A stretch of DNA of 64,000 nucleotides from Urechis unicinctus (GCA_034190875.2 CM067356.1:48489740-48553739), one strand, 5' to 3'. Positions 36,400 to 55,770 are shown, numbered from the stretch's first letter. The notes: a model not told the origin generated them from the sequence alone. Translations and numbers: made by a program.

Positions 36400-37620
36400 T
36401 ATCATTTAGCTTTCTTATATTAAACAATAAAAGATAATTAATTGAATGCCTATGGCCTTGTGACAGCGTGCTAACATCTTTGTCACTGAATGCGCATCGA
36501 CCGACAAATCGTGAACAAAACAATGCTTTGTTATTCTATTAATATCGTTGTTTATTCATTATTATCCAATAGCCTGCATTGCCCAGGGATCAACACTAGG
36601 CTATAGCCAATAACTTGTCAAACGGAGCGAGTGGCGCGTTAAAAATGTACCTGGATTAAATCCATGCTCAAGCAGGCTTGTATTCTGCATGGATTATTTT
36701 GTGTGTGTATCAAGTTGTTTATGAGCGACCAGACAAATATCTGCAACATAGCACTTCGTTGGTGTTTCTCGAATATCACCACCACTTTCCTCTCTCGAGC
36801 TTCTCACTTGAGAGCAGCTAATATTTTACATTTGTTCTATATCGTGTTTCATAGTGTAACAAAATAGTATATATGAACTTAAAAAGGACTAGCTCCGCCA
36901 ACGATCATACAGAGACACGTGCTCAGTAGTCGCCTGAATAGCCAATAAGTCACTTATTCATAGGAATTCTTGCTGTACAACTGATAGTTTTGAGAGGGAA
37001 GATTCAGATTTACAGGATGTGTCATGCTCCTTCAGCAACATCGCAGAATCTCCAGCCGCTATCACAATCACAATAACCCATGCTTGCTGCAATCGTCATA
37101 ACAGCCGCAAGAGAAATAATGTATAGATGTATCGTAACGATTCTAATATCGTTGTCAACCGCTTTCATCATAGCCTGAAAATATTTCAGACGCAGCACCT
37201 CCGATGGCTCATATATTTGTCACGCTTAAACTATTTCAACCAGGTATCTTCACACAGTCTGATGATGGTTTGATTTTGCTGGGCAGGGCATCTTTCTGTC
37301 TTATTAACCAAGTTGCATGCAACGCAGTTTGATTTATTTAATATTGTAACATTTGTTAGATTGCTTGTTTCTACATGCGGCTTTCCTGGATCAAATTTCA
37401 TCGATTCTCTCTTTTCCATTCATGGCTCTCACTTTGACGTAAGCCTGATTATTGGATATTCAATTGATTGTTGAGATCTATCGGCTCCCACTAAGTTTGC
37501 TCCGAGTCTGGCAAATTTTGTGGTTGGGCGATTGGTAACTGTATTCATTCATCTTGCATATATCTGTGGATTGTACACCGTAACTCACAATAAGACGCCG
37601 GCTCCTTATTGCTGTAACGG
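36400..37620 (-). repeat. Possible inverted R-family fragment
   Basis: Short stretches match 32760-33340 in the same orientation: AAAAGATAATTAATTG near 36428 and 32776, CTCTCACTTTGA near 37427 and 33146, GTCTGGC...TTTGTGG near 37505 and 33259, and TGTGGATTGT near 37565 and 33321. Too decayed for firm boundaries. Confidence 0.35.
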
Positions 37621-38439
37621 AAAATTTGGCCGGGGCAAATTAATGCGCCTTTAGTTACCAGAATATTTAAATGATATACAATTAGATAATTAGAGTACTT
37701 AATGTTTATGCGTGATCTAACACGATAACAATTGAAATATATATAAGAGCTTAAAGCGTAACAGCTACTTAATATTTATTCAGTCGACATAATGTTTAAT
37801 AGTAAATGGGGTCTTGCCAAGTAAAATCAATGACGCAATCGATATTTTTTCAGGGTGCGATGGAGCTCTCATTTATCTGTCGCTCTTTAAGCCCATTGCC
37901 GCTTATTTTGATTGATCTAATTTTAGTATTTACATTCCAGTCACTTAATATCTGTAACGTTCCTCCTTCCAGTCTCTGACACTGATTTAGTATCAATTTA
38001 CTGGAGTTCTTTATTCCATGGATTTTTCGTCCAACTTGCCTTTCTACTATGAATAGTAGCGTCAGACATTGTGCATTATCGGATTTCGTCACCAGAACTG
38101 TCACGAGTTATCAGAATCGTTCTTCAAAGTATGTGACTGTTAAGTTTGCGGTTTATGGACTATATAGTAGACTTCTAGCAGTACAATAGCGCATTGCGAG
38201 TGCCCGATACAAGGGTTAAAGTTACCGCTCATATACTCTACACGGTTCTATTGACCAGGCCAGTATGTTGGGCTGCTCTTCAGATCATGCAAATACTAGG
38301 TCGGTCTACTCGAGACAAGTGCTCACTCTGTGACAAGGCATGGTAATCAAACGATTCAACCATGATATATTTGTGTTTAACTCATAGTACAAAGTTATTT
38401 TGCTGATGACTTTGAGCTGCTTTTGTGTGTGTTATTTAC
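37621..38439. other. No gene seen
   Basis: AT-rich sequence, no frame above 84 codons, no recognised feature. Confidence 0.45.
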
Positions 38440-41400
38440 CACTATGTCGGATTGTGGATATTCAGGTACCAGCACTATTTTACCAACCAGTTAGTCAGTT
38501 AAAATATTGTCTAGTTTGTATATGACAGTATAATTTCATACACAATCCAGAGCTCCGGATTTAATAATCGCTGCACACAAATGTATTGATGCAAACACGA
38601 ACGTTACCAGACTCGGATTTTGTTTTTAATATCAATGTGAGAGCCCAATAACGATCAGTAATTATAACTGAACTGTGATATAGGACAGCCGAATGTTGAA
38701 GCTAGCCTTTTCAAGTGACCTACTAATCTCATTCCTAAAACCACGGCTATTTTGATGTCCTTTGTCAGGTTTCGGACGTGCATGTTACACCAAATATAGC
38801 ACTTCATTGACGCTACAATACATGCGAAGCCGAGATAGAGCGGTGATTGCCACAGACACGTATGAGTGATTTTATAGAACATCAAGCTTGATGGTACAAT
38901 ATGCAACTGTGACTTTCCCAGCTCACTACATAAATATACGGGTATGTATTGACTGCAATGACAGATCGAATTTAAGTGATCGCTTGCTACGGTGCGAAAT
39001 ATGAACCTGCTCAGAGATAAGATAATAGCGACGCGCAGGTATATGACATTAACGAATCACCAGGGTGGTACCGAGGTAAAATGTAGTTCAACGATCAAAT
39101 ATCCAGATATGACTGTAAAAGCTTACAAGACAATTATCAATATGGACGTGGATTATGTTCTCTGCCTCTAACTTGGTAATTGAGACCTTGACATTATACT
39201 TGAACGAAACACAATTCTAGGTATGGCTTAGCCAGCTTACTAGATTGTTATCAATATGGATCTTGTGTCGGTTCTTTGCCCGCCTTGATCAAGCCATGGG
39301 CTCAATTCAACCTGCTGCTCCTACTGGAATATCGGGTGCAAAATATCAGTTCCCGGATAAAAAAATACTGGCCCAATCTTGTCATCCATCTCGTGTACGC
39401 CAATTGACGTCTAGTAAATTTTCAAGCATTTGCTTCATTACCAACATGTCAACTTACTAATTGACGAGCAGAAAATAAATCGCAGCATTATATTGATCTT
39501 TACCGCTACAACGTACGCATGAGGAAGCTTCAAGAATCGTCCATGAGTAAGGGGATGATAAACAAATATGCACGTATGGCTACATGTAACAAATAAGCAT
39601 GGTTGAATGCGGCAATTTGCGTAAAACATGATTACTTGCATTTAGCCAACCACATAACAAAAACTAGTTCCACCTCTTCTATTGTTTTGTCTGAATGTGT
39701 TGCCTACCTTGGATTTTGTAGCACATGAAGCCATAGGTTTATGAAACTGACACAGGGAAAGAAAGTTTCATACAATCAATGCTTATTAACCTTTGTACTG
39801 TTGGTTATGTAATTATACTTGAATGTTTGTTGTCAAGGAATTGAATTGCCCATCATAAATTGAAGGCGGAAGTGTCTGTGTTAGCTCAGTGATTGCATTG
39901 TTCATAGCTCGTTTGTTTGCGACAATGTACTGATTAATCTACACATTTTCCAATCCTCTCACCAGCAATTGCACAATAATTATATCAGCGTTAGGCAAAT
40001 GCTTGGGAAGAGGCCTATTACCTTGGGCATTCATGCTTCAAAATGTAATCACTTGCACAGGCACATGTCATGCCGTTCAGTACAATTATCGTAACGCTTA
40101 CGCAGAATATGGCCACATAGAGGCAAACACTCGCGCTGCCGATGAGGCGTGAAGCAAAACAATAACATTATTCAACGTCAGATTCTTGTTTTTAACTTGT
40201 AAACGTTGAAGCAGTTTATGAATAATTATTACATTATTTCTTGGTTGACGTTGCCCATGCCGTTATATATCACCAACAAACTTTTAGTTTACAATACACT
40301 TCGAAAAAGGACATATTTGGTCAAGACTCTTACCAGGGCCTACATGTTTCCAATTCGTGAAAAACTAATCTCGACTAGGAAAGTCTTTGTGTTAAGCAAC
40401 TTTGTAGTTATTATAAATTGTTATCATGAACTAGAAAAAAGTGGCAGCATTACTTGTTACATTCGAGTAAGAAATAACCGACATGAAAGAATATCAGCGA
40501 TGTAGTAATTCATCATAACACTGCTCGATATTGTGACTTGGCGCATTTCTCTATAGTCATGTTTCAAATGGCCTTCTTGTGTTAGCAACCATATGTAAAA
40601 AAAAATACAGCGAAAAGGCAAAACCAAATAATAACCCATGCAAGTCCGACTGCCATAATCAAGCAGTCCGAATCCAAATCCAATCATATCAAATTAGCTT
40701 ATTGAACGTCTATGCGTACATTGTTATTGATGGTACAGAGGAAACTGAAAGATCGATGATTACCATTCGGTATTTCCGTGAACGACGAAGTGAACGATAA
40801 AAATATCTGACTACGTATTACTTAAATAACTTCATATTTATGAGGACAAATATTGATACTGATCCATAAGGCACTTACAATTATTGCATTTTGATATTAT
40901 TTCGCTATCTCAATGTATCTAGAATAAGTCGTGGATCGTGTTCATCCTTTTATGCTACAAAGACTTAATGATATAATTTAATATATAGATTTGTACGGAA
41001 ACGTATTGACATCTGCAATTATATGGCGCATCATTAGTCTTGAATGTAAACACTGCGACTGTTGTACATTTTGTGTTGTAACATTGCCTTCTTATGCGAG
41101 CATGTCGACCGTTTGTTTTCCATGATGCAGCATTTTGCTTGAATGTAAGACGATGAAACTGTTATGTTGCAACATTAGGTTGTCGCATTGACAGTTATAA
41201 TTGTTCATTAGTTATATTATTCTCGAAGGCAACCATATTGGCTGTCGTACAAAACCACATTTGAAAGATCGAAAGCATATCTGCATGATATGCCTATTTC
41301 AGATACTGGTATGACTAGAAAGTCAACTGCAGTACTTTCATCCATCAGTTTTTGAAGTAATATCACAAGGTACCTTCTGCTATTTCTACACAAATTGGTC

Positions 41401-44110
41401 GCCTTAGCCTGCGATACAGATAAAGACGATACAGCGAGGTCTTGATCCTCATTAATGAAATGGAAAACGTCAACGGCCCTTATTATTTTGGCTAATACTG
41501 CACTTTGGACTTATTGCCCTATATATTACATATACTATTTTGCTTGCCAGTTGCCCGTTTCCGATAATTAAACGGTCGATGATAAACAAGGTTTACTAAC
41601 CGATCCTGAACTATTTAGGGAAAGATTTGACTGCAGGTATGTATTTACATAGCATGCATGACACACTAGAATGCCTATCTACATTTAACGCCTAACATAA
41701 ATGACCCAAGTAGCTGCGAACGATATATTAGGACTGAATTACATTGCAAATGAGCAAACAGCTGTCAGACTGATGAATTAAAGTGCTTCTTTAGATAACC
41801 CGCGCCCTTGGCGAGTCTTCTGTTGTGACGAAATTAATATAAAGTGTCCATCAACCGTGATATTGATATTTAATATGTTCTATGTATCAATCCTAGATTT
41901 TCAGAGAATGTGACGGTAACATTAATCTGCAAAATTCAATATAGGCAGCACGTGCCGCTAGTATGACGCAGGGATGAAATCTATCTTTATTATTTTGTTA
42001 TTCATATGACCCGTGATGAAAGTATATTCCGCACCTGACCGCGTCTTTTTACAAAGCAGCAAGTAATACCATTGTGACATATACAATGTTATAGAAATGA
42101 CGCAGCTTCAATAATGTTTGCGACGCATTGATGCAATAGACTTTTATTCTAAGACAAATAATCATATATTTGTTGACCGCATTAACATATTGGGCACTAA
42201 TTGTTTGTTGTATATTAATTGAATGTCTCATATTAATTTGTTGCTCAGTTTTATATACACTAATCAGCAAATGAGTCTAAAGGAGGATGCGTGTACAGAC
42301 TAGACAGTGCCACAACCAGTCAAGGGTCGGTAAAATCACCATTTAGAGATTTGTCGGCCAATTCATCATAGTAACGAGATGTGTACATTGCCAAACATAG
42401 ATAGTCAGATCGTCTCACCTTGTTGTCAAACCGTGGTTGTAGTACAGATAATAACCTGTCTCCTGGATATAAAATGCAAATGTATGAATATATCACGAGG
42501 TTATGAATTTCTCGTTAGTCTTATCATCTTGAGATAAGTTCTTAGATGCATCAACCTCATCTGGGTTATTATCATCTTCAAATGTTCCGACCTCTTTCTC
42601 GGCCTTTTAAATTATTTTGGGAAAAGCCGTGAATGAAGTGGTCTGAATCACCTGACTAGCTGTGTTTGAAATATAAAGCTACTCTTGCTATATATAAGTC
42701 ATCAAGCAATTATGGCGCCACCATAGCCGTAAAGGCTAGGCTACCCATGGTGCATTTGTGTCCGATATATTAAAGATAATTACTTCGCTTTGAACAGCTA
42801 CGAGTGATTGGTGGGCAGTGAAACCGCACTAATAGATCATGAATATCTGACATTTGTGGTCAATATTTCGCTCCATAATTATATATCATGTGACAGACCA
42901 GCACCGTCACACCAGAGCGTTATTGTTATCCTGTAAACTGTTGCATTCGTATATATATATATATTGTACAATCCAGCTGAATTGTTTACACTTAGCAATA
43001 GTATTCATTTGCTAATAGTTTAATACAATTAGGTGACCCAAACAATGGTAACCTTCTATTGCAGGTTTAATATTCAGCTAATGTTAGAGCTAATTTCAAT
43101 ATATGATCCTTAGACACTGTCATAATGTAAGTTGACAGTTACGTCGCAAAGAAGCGCTATTCAATATTCATCAGGATTATTCGATCAAGAGTACCCACTA
43201 TAATTCGTCCCTTGTCCAAATGAGTTACTGAAGGCAATGCTCCTGATGACAATCGTTCGCCTAATCTTAATCAGTAGTAACGCACACAGAACACGAACAC
43301 CCACTATAGAGATCTAGTCAACACTTAATTGGTTTATAAAAACTTATAACCTTACAAACTCCCCTCTTCCAAGTGCTGATTAACTAAACAATGATGCGGA
43401 TAATATCATAGGATTACACATCTGAGCCAGAGCATCCCATAAGGTGTAGCAAAAATGTACTTGATTGCAAGCTTGTCAAACTGTGGGCACATTATCTATG
43501 GTTATGTAAGTACTAACATAATGCATTAAGTCACCATGCCGATGGGTGACGCGTATGTGGGGTTCTCTTAATTTGAGTTCAATGCAAAAAGTCTTTTTCA
43601 GGTTAACTGGTTGTGTCGGAGAAACAGAAGGAGCATTATCTGGACGACGCGCTCTTCTTGGAAAAAACTATGCATGTTTGATATGGCCATCGATGATACT
43701 GCAAACAATTGGAATAGTTGCTAGGCACTCTTCGCCATCGTTGTTCATTGGTTGAAGTGGAAGGTGCAATTTAATGCCACTGTAAATTTTGACAAATTCC
43801 CATTACTTTAGAGCCCACTGATGATTACCTAGGATGCAGTCTCCAAGAATATGATAAAACGGATGGTGAACGGAGGCTTGATGACATGGCAAACTCACGC
43901 GAACCAGGGTAATAAAATGAACAAGTTGCCATGATAATTTAAATGTCCTTGGTCTGAAGAGAGACAACGTTCATACAGGATGTAAATGCCAATTTGCTGA
44001 TAAGCTTGTTTCATATCAATATAACGAAAGTCGACGGCAGTTTGTAATGCAAAGTGAGCCACATTGCACATCATCTGTCCAATGACAAATTATCTTCACG
44101 CAAATTCCAT
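38440..44110 (+). repeat. Diverged R-family segment, direct copy 2
   Basis: About 5.7 kb aligning in order with copy 1 and with the 49-51 kb copy. Anchors: AATATTGTCTAG at 38504; ACGTTACCAGACTCGGATTTTGTTTTTAAT near 38600 (close to 49092); CCAGCTCACTA near 38917; GAAGAGGCCTATTACCTTGGGCATTCATG near 40007; TATGCGAGCATGTC at 41094; CAGCGAGGTCTTGATCC at 41431; AATCAGCAAATGAGTC at 42263; AGAGTACCCACTATAATTCGTCC near 43188; and AATGCCAATTTGCTGATAAGC at 43986. No shared coding frame. Confidence 0.65.
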
Positions 44111-45602
44111 GACGCGAGATTGCTATGGCTCTGAACATCAATCAAGATACATTAAACTTTTCAAACAAACCAACTCGATATGGAAAAAATGATGCTTAAA
44201 CCCCTACCGTATTGCATTACACAATGCAAATATTATCTAAATTCCGATACTCCGATAGCAGGTAATCTTTCAAAGTCTATCGATCAACAAGCGGTCTTGG
44301 GTAGTAAGCTATGTTTCATTTCACGTAAGTGTTTTGAAGGAAATGTATAATATCATAATCCTCTTCATACACAGCACACAAGAAGCACCGGTGGTGTGCG
44401 CATGGTTTAAATGCTTCAACAAAGCCACTCTGACAAAAGGTCCGACATAAACGTGGCTCTTGTGCAAGTTGCGGATAAAGAGTGGAATGGCTGATGAAGG
44501 AGAGTTATATCAACTACTATAGGAGAGAATACAGTCAAATTACTTGTACGTTTAGAGTCATGAATATGTAATGAAATATACATATACTGTTCGCGCCAGC
44601 TTTCTCTATATGTACAAATAAACATCATCTCACAAGTATATAATAATATGGAGTCGATAGCATATAATAGTATGGAGTCGATGCACGGTGCAATCACTAC
44701 CGAAACACGTGCGATATACAGAGTGTTGGCTCAATTCAGACATGAGCTTTGGAGTTCAATCCATGAGGTTAAGTTGGGTTTCAATCAGGCTATAACAAGA
44801 GTATTCACCTTTAGTCATTCAGTAAGAAGTACGTGATTTGTTGTTACATGGTGCTTCAGATGCGGCATAGCATAAACGCAATGCGCTACGTGATCTTCAT
44901 TGATAGAAAATAACTTCCTAAGATTAGCTTATGATTAAATATAGACCATGCAGTCAATGCATGTTAGCTCTTTTGTCATTCGGAATGTCTACCGATAGCT
45001 GATATCCAGAGGATGCAGCTGGAGAAAACAGAATCACCTCGTTGAATATAGCACACCTGTGGTCACGTATCAACCCCTAATGTTAAGTATGAATGGCAAT
45101 TTATAAATATCGAAATTGTTTATCACGCAAAAATAAACAGATGATATTGCATGTCAGTGATGACATTGGGTTGCCTAACTTACAAATTGACACGATATTG
45201 GCTTTTCGGATGACAATATAGAACTCTCTGTCATCAATGGGTGCATGGGTAGAAACAAAGGTGAAGCAAACAGTTCCAATTTAATTACGAATACTTGTAT
45301 CCAAGTCAAGACGAATCATTCACAGAGAACTTATCAGCAATCACTTGTACAATACTTAGCGTCTAGACACCCACTGGTAGTATCAGCTCTTGAACCAAAG
45401 TAAAATGGAATGATATTTGATGCTAATGCGACAATGGGTGAGCATTGACAATAAATGCACATGAGGTCAAAGTCACGGATTAGCCGGATTTTGGACCTTC
45501 TTTTCTTTGTTTAACAGTTTATTAGTACATTCAAGTGGATATTTTAACCATATTCATCTATAATTAACGTGTACATATATTTACATGTATATATATGTAA
45601 TT
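44111..45602. other. No gene seen; contains a short 24-bp tandem duplication
   Basis: AT-rich. At about 44636-44682 the motif ATATAATA(A/G)TATGGAGTCGAT is duplicated with a 23-24-base period. A 62-codon frame across it has no recognised domain. Confidence 0.5.
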
Positions 45603-47319
<1,717 letters not shown>

Positions 47320-47690
47320 GATTGTTCACACGTCGGCGTTATCAAAGTAACCAAATCAATCGCTGTTCTAATTTTGTTCATTATGCCATTGGTCACAGAA
47401 AACTCTGTGTTGTAGCATTCTTAGGAATAATCAACAAAATGTACACTATAAACAGGTAAATTGACAAAAGAAACAGCATAGCAGTGATGCAACACGATTG
47501 CTTACTCGACGGATCAATTTTACTTACTTAATGATATTCTAAACACCACCGTCGCACATAAATCATAATTAAAAAAATGGGTTATGTGATATTGCAATTC
47601 ATTGACAAATTCTTCCGGGTTCAACCACTGTTTCCGTAATCGTACCATTTCTTGTAAATTCATCGAACGTAATATGGAGTTATGTTGTGC
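47320..47690 (+). repeat. Diverged segment ancestral to the tandem array (blocks D and E)
   Basis: 47320-47470 aligns with block D of the array (ATCGCTGTT, TTATGCCATTGGTCACAGAAAACTC, ATGTACACTATAAACAGGTAAATTGAC). 47470-47690 (block E) is missing from the array but has a counterpart split between about 60298-60325 and 61385-61690. This gives the order D-E-A before the array formed. Confidence 0.65.
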
Positions 47691-47899
47691 TCTCCGATAG
47701 CTCTGGTGACCAGCTTGATACCGATAACATTACTAATATTCGGCACACATCAAAGGTATCAATATAAGCGTACACACGCGTAGACCATCAAGCATATTAC
47801 CAATATATGTCATGAATTCACGATATGTCGTGATCGAAACGAGAATGTTACGAGATCGTGAACAAAATCAAATAGCAATTTCGGATCAATTAATACAAA

Positions 47900-48076
47900 A
47901 TGGCAACAAATTCGCGTGTGCCTTTAACGAAGCCACCTCCTGAAATATTCAACAAAACCAAACTATATTTGGCAATGGTACGTGCTGGTTCTGCTGGTCA
48001 TGTAGCCAATGAAGCTGGTGGTCGTTATATCTTACTAAACCTTAGAATATTGTGTGGGGAACGTCATTTATGTTAA
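47900..48076 (+). other. Small open frame of the array's block A (58 aa), coding status doubtful
   Basis: Starts in a good initiation context (ACAAAATGG) and reads MATNSRVPLTKPPPEIFNKT, then KLYLAMVRAGSAGHVANEAG and GRYILLNL. Copies lie at 52120-52296 (intact), 54915-55121 (two extra G change the C-terminus to 68 aa) and 57742-57912 (earlier stop). The composition is less biased than most frames here and a donor-like ATG/GTACGT lies inside. I do not recognise the protein. All copies are recent duplicates, so conservation is not evidence of selection. Confidence 0.2.
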
Positions 48077-48356
48077 GCATGTGAAACAACTACCGCACCT
48101 CTAATAACGGAATTTGGGAAGAACTGATACTGTAGCTAATAACGGGAGAAAGCAGAGCGAATAAACATTACAATAAAGGCTAGCTACATACAACACGACT
48201 TCAATACCAAGAAGAATTGGACATGGTCGCATAGCAAATTCCCGAAGTTGCGATCACAGAGAGGATTCAAACTCACTAAGAAGTTAAAATGTTCCGTTAC
48301 ATGCTATTATACAGTAGTAATGGTGGTTCAATGTGTTCAAGATCCAATAGAAACCG

Positions 48357-48754
<398 letters not shown>

Positions 48755-48828
48755 TTATGATAAAATGCTTGCGTGATAATGTTGCGTGGATATATTATGG
48801 ATGGTATTGTTGCGAAACGGTGTCAATT

Positions 48829-51047
48829 CAACTATAGAATTGTGGGCATATTTGCCAAACGTATTTCAGCTTGTAAAGGGCAATAGAAAAAAGTATATTC
48901 AGTTTCAAATCAGCATGTTGTGTATATATGGTAGCCACAGCGGCTGTTCATCTCATGCGCTAACAGAAATATCGGTTACATGTTGTCAAGTGGATATATG
49001 ATAGAATAGTTTAGTGCACAATCCCCAGCTCAGCCGTTAGCAATCGTTGCGCGAGATGTTTCAATGCAATTCACAATCGCGAAACACAAAAACGTTGCCA
49101 GACCCCGATTTTGTTTTTAATGATGGCGCGTGGTTAATGTCAGCGACTAGATACACAAATATTGAAAACTTATGACTAATCCAACAATCGATAATATGTT
49201 TTACATCAAAGTGAGCGCCCTAAAAGGATAAGAAATAATCAATATACTTTGCACTAGGAACGAGATATTGGTACAAGCCTGCTCAAGTCACCCATTAATC
49301 ACATTCACAAAAATATATCAAGCAAATTGCATTACATATAACTTGACTTAGATTGACCGATGATGCTGCGTAGTTTCTTGAATATTATAATTAATAAGTG
49401 TGGTATGGTTTTGCAGCCAGGACGATTGCCTTTTGTGAGGATAAATTGCATATCTTAAGGGTTATTTTCATATATTCAGGATAAACGCGACCCCATCAAC
49501 AATTATGCACATAACTACCGGGCGTTATGGAGGGCCAAGATACCATTAATGACACCACTTATTGATGCGACATAGAGCCCTTAATAGATAAATGCTTTGC
49601 AACGTGGCTATACAATTGTATTATACTTGAATGTTGTCAAGAAATTTAATTGCCTATCATATCTTGAGAGAGGAAGTTTTTGCGTTATCTCAGTTTGTAG
49701 CTCTCATGTTTACAACAATGTATAGATTATTCTGCCTACACAGTCTCCCTTACCATTGCCAGCAATAGCTTATTAATCATGTAAGTTTGAGACGTTTGGC
49801 AAGCGCTAGGAACGAGGCCTTTTACTTCTGGCATCCATGCTTCCAGGAATATGTCATGCGCTTCAGTAGAATGGATTTAATGTTCACGTGGAATTTGGAG
49901 ACTCAGAGGCAAACTCTCGATGCCGACGAGACGTGTATCAAAATAATTCAAGGTTAGATTCTTGTGTTAGCTTTGTTTGCGCTGCATGATTTGGTTGATG
50001 CTGCCCACGATGCTGTATCAACAGAAAACAGCCGCAGCTTTTACTGATGCAATATTCGATTCTTTTTAGGGTTTCATTTACTTAAACAATGAACGTAATA
50101 TATGCATATTTGGTTATGACTGTCTTCAGGGCCAACATTTTATCAATTTGTGAAACAAAATCTATATAAAACTGGTCATCGTGTAAAGCAACTATAAGTT
50201 ATAATAACGTAAAACTCTCACACATTGCTCAATAGCCATATTTCAAATTGCCTTGATACAGCGAGGTAGTGATCGACATAAATGATATGGGAAAAGGCAT
50301 CGTCCCCTTTGCTTTGTCTGATGCTACCCATTTGACTTATTGCCCCAAGTATTACATATTCTATGCTACCATCTGGTATACTGTTCCGACAATTAAATGG
50401 TCAATGATAAACGAAGTTCATTAAACGAGTCTGAACTATTCCAGGGAGTATGTGACTGCAAGTATGCATTTAAATAACATGCTAGAATTTCTAGAATGAC
50501 AGTTTTCTTTCATTGACTAACACATGTAATCCCAAGCAGCTATATACGATACATTAGGTCTGAATGACATCGCAAATGTGAAACCAGCTGTCAAACGTAT
50601 GTTTTGATTGGCTTTCTTGGAAAACCCGTCTTCTGACGAGTCGGGTGTCCATCAAGTCTGATATTAATATCCTGTCAATTATGCCTGGATAAATCCAGTA
50701 AAGTGACAGTTATATAAAGCTACAAATACAATATAGACAGCACTTGCCGACCGAGTGACGCAGAGATGAAATTTATATTTGTTACCTTATCTGGTTTCGT
50801 GATTGTTGTTACAAACATCGATAAGTTACAGCAGACTCGACGCCATAACAAATTGCCAACGGTTGGTACAATTAATAGCTTCGTGCCTAATATTCTCCAT
50901 GTTTGGCAAAGTTGTTGCATGTATATTCCGCAACTGTCTGTTGAATGGTTGCAGCAGGTAGTATCATTATTGCATTTGTAGTAATAAAGAAGTGACGCAT
51001 TGTGAAGCATGATGGGATAAAGCTTTGATTTATTCTAAGGATAGTAG
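48829..51047 (+). repeat. Diverged R-family segment, direct copy 3
   Basis: Aligns with copy 1 and copy 2 in order: CACAATCCCCAGCTCAGC near 49018, AACGTTGCCAGACCCCGATTTTG near 49091, GGGCGTTATGGAGGGCC near 49518, GAGGCCTTTTACTTCTGGCATCCATGC near 49815, ACAGCGAGGTAGTGATCGAC near 50257, CCCAAGCAGCTATATACGA at 50532 and CAACTGTCTG near 50932. It separates block A copy 1 from the first block B. The frame 50766-50981 has no domain. Confidence 0.7.
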
Positions 51048-53094
<2,047 letters not shown>

Positions 53095-55391
53095 TCATCT
53101 AGTCAAATAAGTGTCCATCGCATTAAAATATATCTGGCACTAACTGTATAAAAGCAACATATCAAATCAATTTGTTGTTGGCCGTAACGGCGAATTTTTT
53201 TTATAAACTAATCAGTGAATGTGCAGGAGGGTGAGCGTAATGCCTTACCAGTTCCGCATTGAGCCAAGGGTTGGTTGAATATCTATTGAGAGGTTTGACG
53301 GCCACGTAATCAGAGTAACGTGATGTGCACATTGCCTAGCATAGCTAGGCAGATCGTATCACCTTATCCTTATGGATGAGGATCATTGTGCTAATGATCA
53401 ATCATATGGATGCACCATCATGTTACAAGAACGCCGTTGATGAAAGAATAGAGCTAGCAGATTTGAAGATTGAAACAAAAGACCACAATGACAAGATGAG
53501 CCCGAGTCAGTTGAACGACAAACTATCATATTTGCATATTCGTATCATTATTTATAATTGTACCTTCTTGCAGAGAGTTATTTATGTCGGTTATACAACA
53601 GATGGAATACACCATGGAAAATTGATGTCCATTTCTGACTGGTAGAATGCACTGCACGGATTACACGTCTATATTCACATAATTAATCGACTTATCGTGT
53701 AATTATAGGCGATTTGGAGCTCACAGAAGTCACATTATGCGACATTGCTGTTAATTACATCTTGCTTACCGCTGCAACTACTTCTACTGGGAACAATCGA
53801 TGTGAGCTCATGGAAATATAAACTAGTCTAAAGTGGAATGGGTTTTGCTTTCATCCCTCGATATAGTATTGCTAGAGGAGGTTTTCAAGCCGATGGGATT
53901 ATATAAGTGAGTCCTACTGGACTTTCAGCATTTGGCCGAGCCTGTTTAACCTAGCAGCTGTTAAAACGTCTTAAGTTAATTGACCCATACAAATGTGCTT
54001 CACGCAGTGACTGTTCCAAATTCCATGGTACCTAACAGATACTACCTGTCAGTACGAAGCAGGTTAATGGTTATTTGTAATATCTTCTGCAAGAGAATGA
54101 ACCAATAAGCATACGCGGATAATGATGTTGCGCAATGTTAGGTAGAATATGTTATAAAGCAGCCACTGTGGGTCAAATATTTGGCAAAACAAAAACGATA
54201 TACAATGGAACGTAATTCAAAGGAACATAGCGTTGTCGTCAGCGAGTGATACAAAGAAACTGAGTTAGTGCCAGCCTGAGTAAGTTTTCAAGATCCGATT
54301 GCGATTGTATTGAAATTGAATATACCTGATTTCTACTTTGCAATTTAATCAACCCCAATCCATGATCTTGCCAAGGTTGTATTTGTTACTCAATATCATC
54401 TTTAATGCGAAGTTATTTTTATGCGAAGATAAGCTGCGTTGTTTTAAGATCTCATCCGACTGCCCCATCGAAGCAGAAGCAGGGTCATAAATATCAATAA
54501 GATGATTAATTTAGTAAATTTTAGTATCTCATGGTGGATGTATTGGTGTTATCATAGTTGTCTAATCGATCGCTGTTTTTTTTGTAATTTTGTTTATTAT
54601 GCTTCCATTAGCCACAGAAAACTCGTACCACTGGTTTTAAAGAAGCAAATATGCGTTCTAGCGAATAATCAGCAAATATGTACAGTATAAATAGGTATGT
54701 TGTGCTCTCCGATAGCTCTGGTGACCAGCTTGATACCGATAACATTACTAATATTCGGCACACATCAAAGGTATCAATATAAGCGTACACACGCGTAGAC
54801 CATCAAGCATATTACCAATATATGTCATGAATTCACGATATGTCGTAATCTAAACGAGAATGTTACGAGATCGTGAAAAAAATCAAATAGCAATTTCGGA
54901 TCAATTAATACAAAATGGCAACAAATTCGCGTGTGCCTTTAACGAAGCCACCTCCTGAAATATTCAACAAAACCAAACTATATTTGGCAATGGTACGTGC
55001 TGGTTCTGCTGGTCATGTAGCCAATGAAGCTGGTGGTCGTTATATCTTACTAAACCTTAGAATATTGTGTGGGGGGAACGTCATTTATGTTAAGCATGTG
55101 AAACAACTACCGCACCTCTAGTAACGGAATTTGGGAAGAACTGATACTGTAGCTAATAACGGGAGAAAGCAGAGCGAATAAACATTACAATAAAGGCTAG
55201 CTACATACAACACGACTTCAATACCAAGAAGAATTGGACATGGTCGCATAGCAAATTCCCGAAGTTGCGATCACAGAGAGGATTCAAACTCACTAAGAAG
55301 TTAAAATGTTCCGTTACATGCTATTATACAGTAGTAATGGTGGTTCAATGTGTTCAAGATCCAATAGAAACCGCATATATATGTATCTATA

Positions 55392-55454
<63 letters not shown>

Positions 55455-55460
55455 ATATAT

Positions 55461-55521
<61 letters not shown>

Positions 55522-55729
55522 AGATACATATATATACGGTTATATATATATGAATATATATAAGTATATAAATATATATTTCAATATATATATATATATT
55601 TATATGCTTATATATATATATACACATATATATATATCTATACATATATATTTATGTATATATGTAGACACATATATATTTTTTATATATAACTATATAT
55701 ATATGTACATAAATGTGTATATATATGTG

Positions 55730-55770
<41 letters not shown>

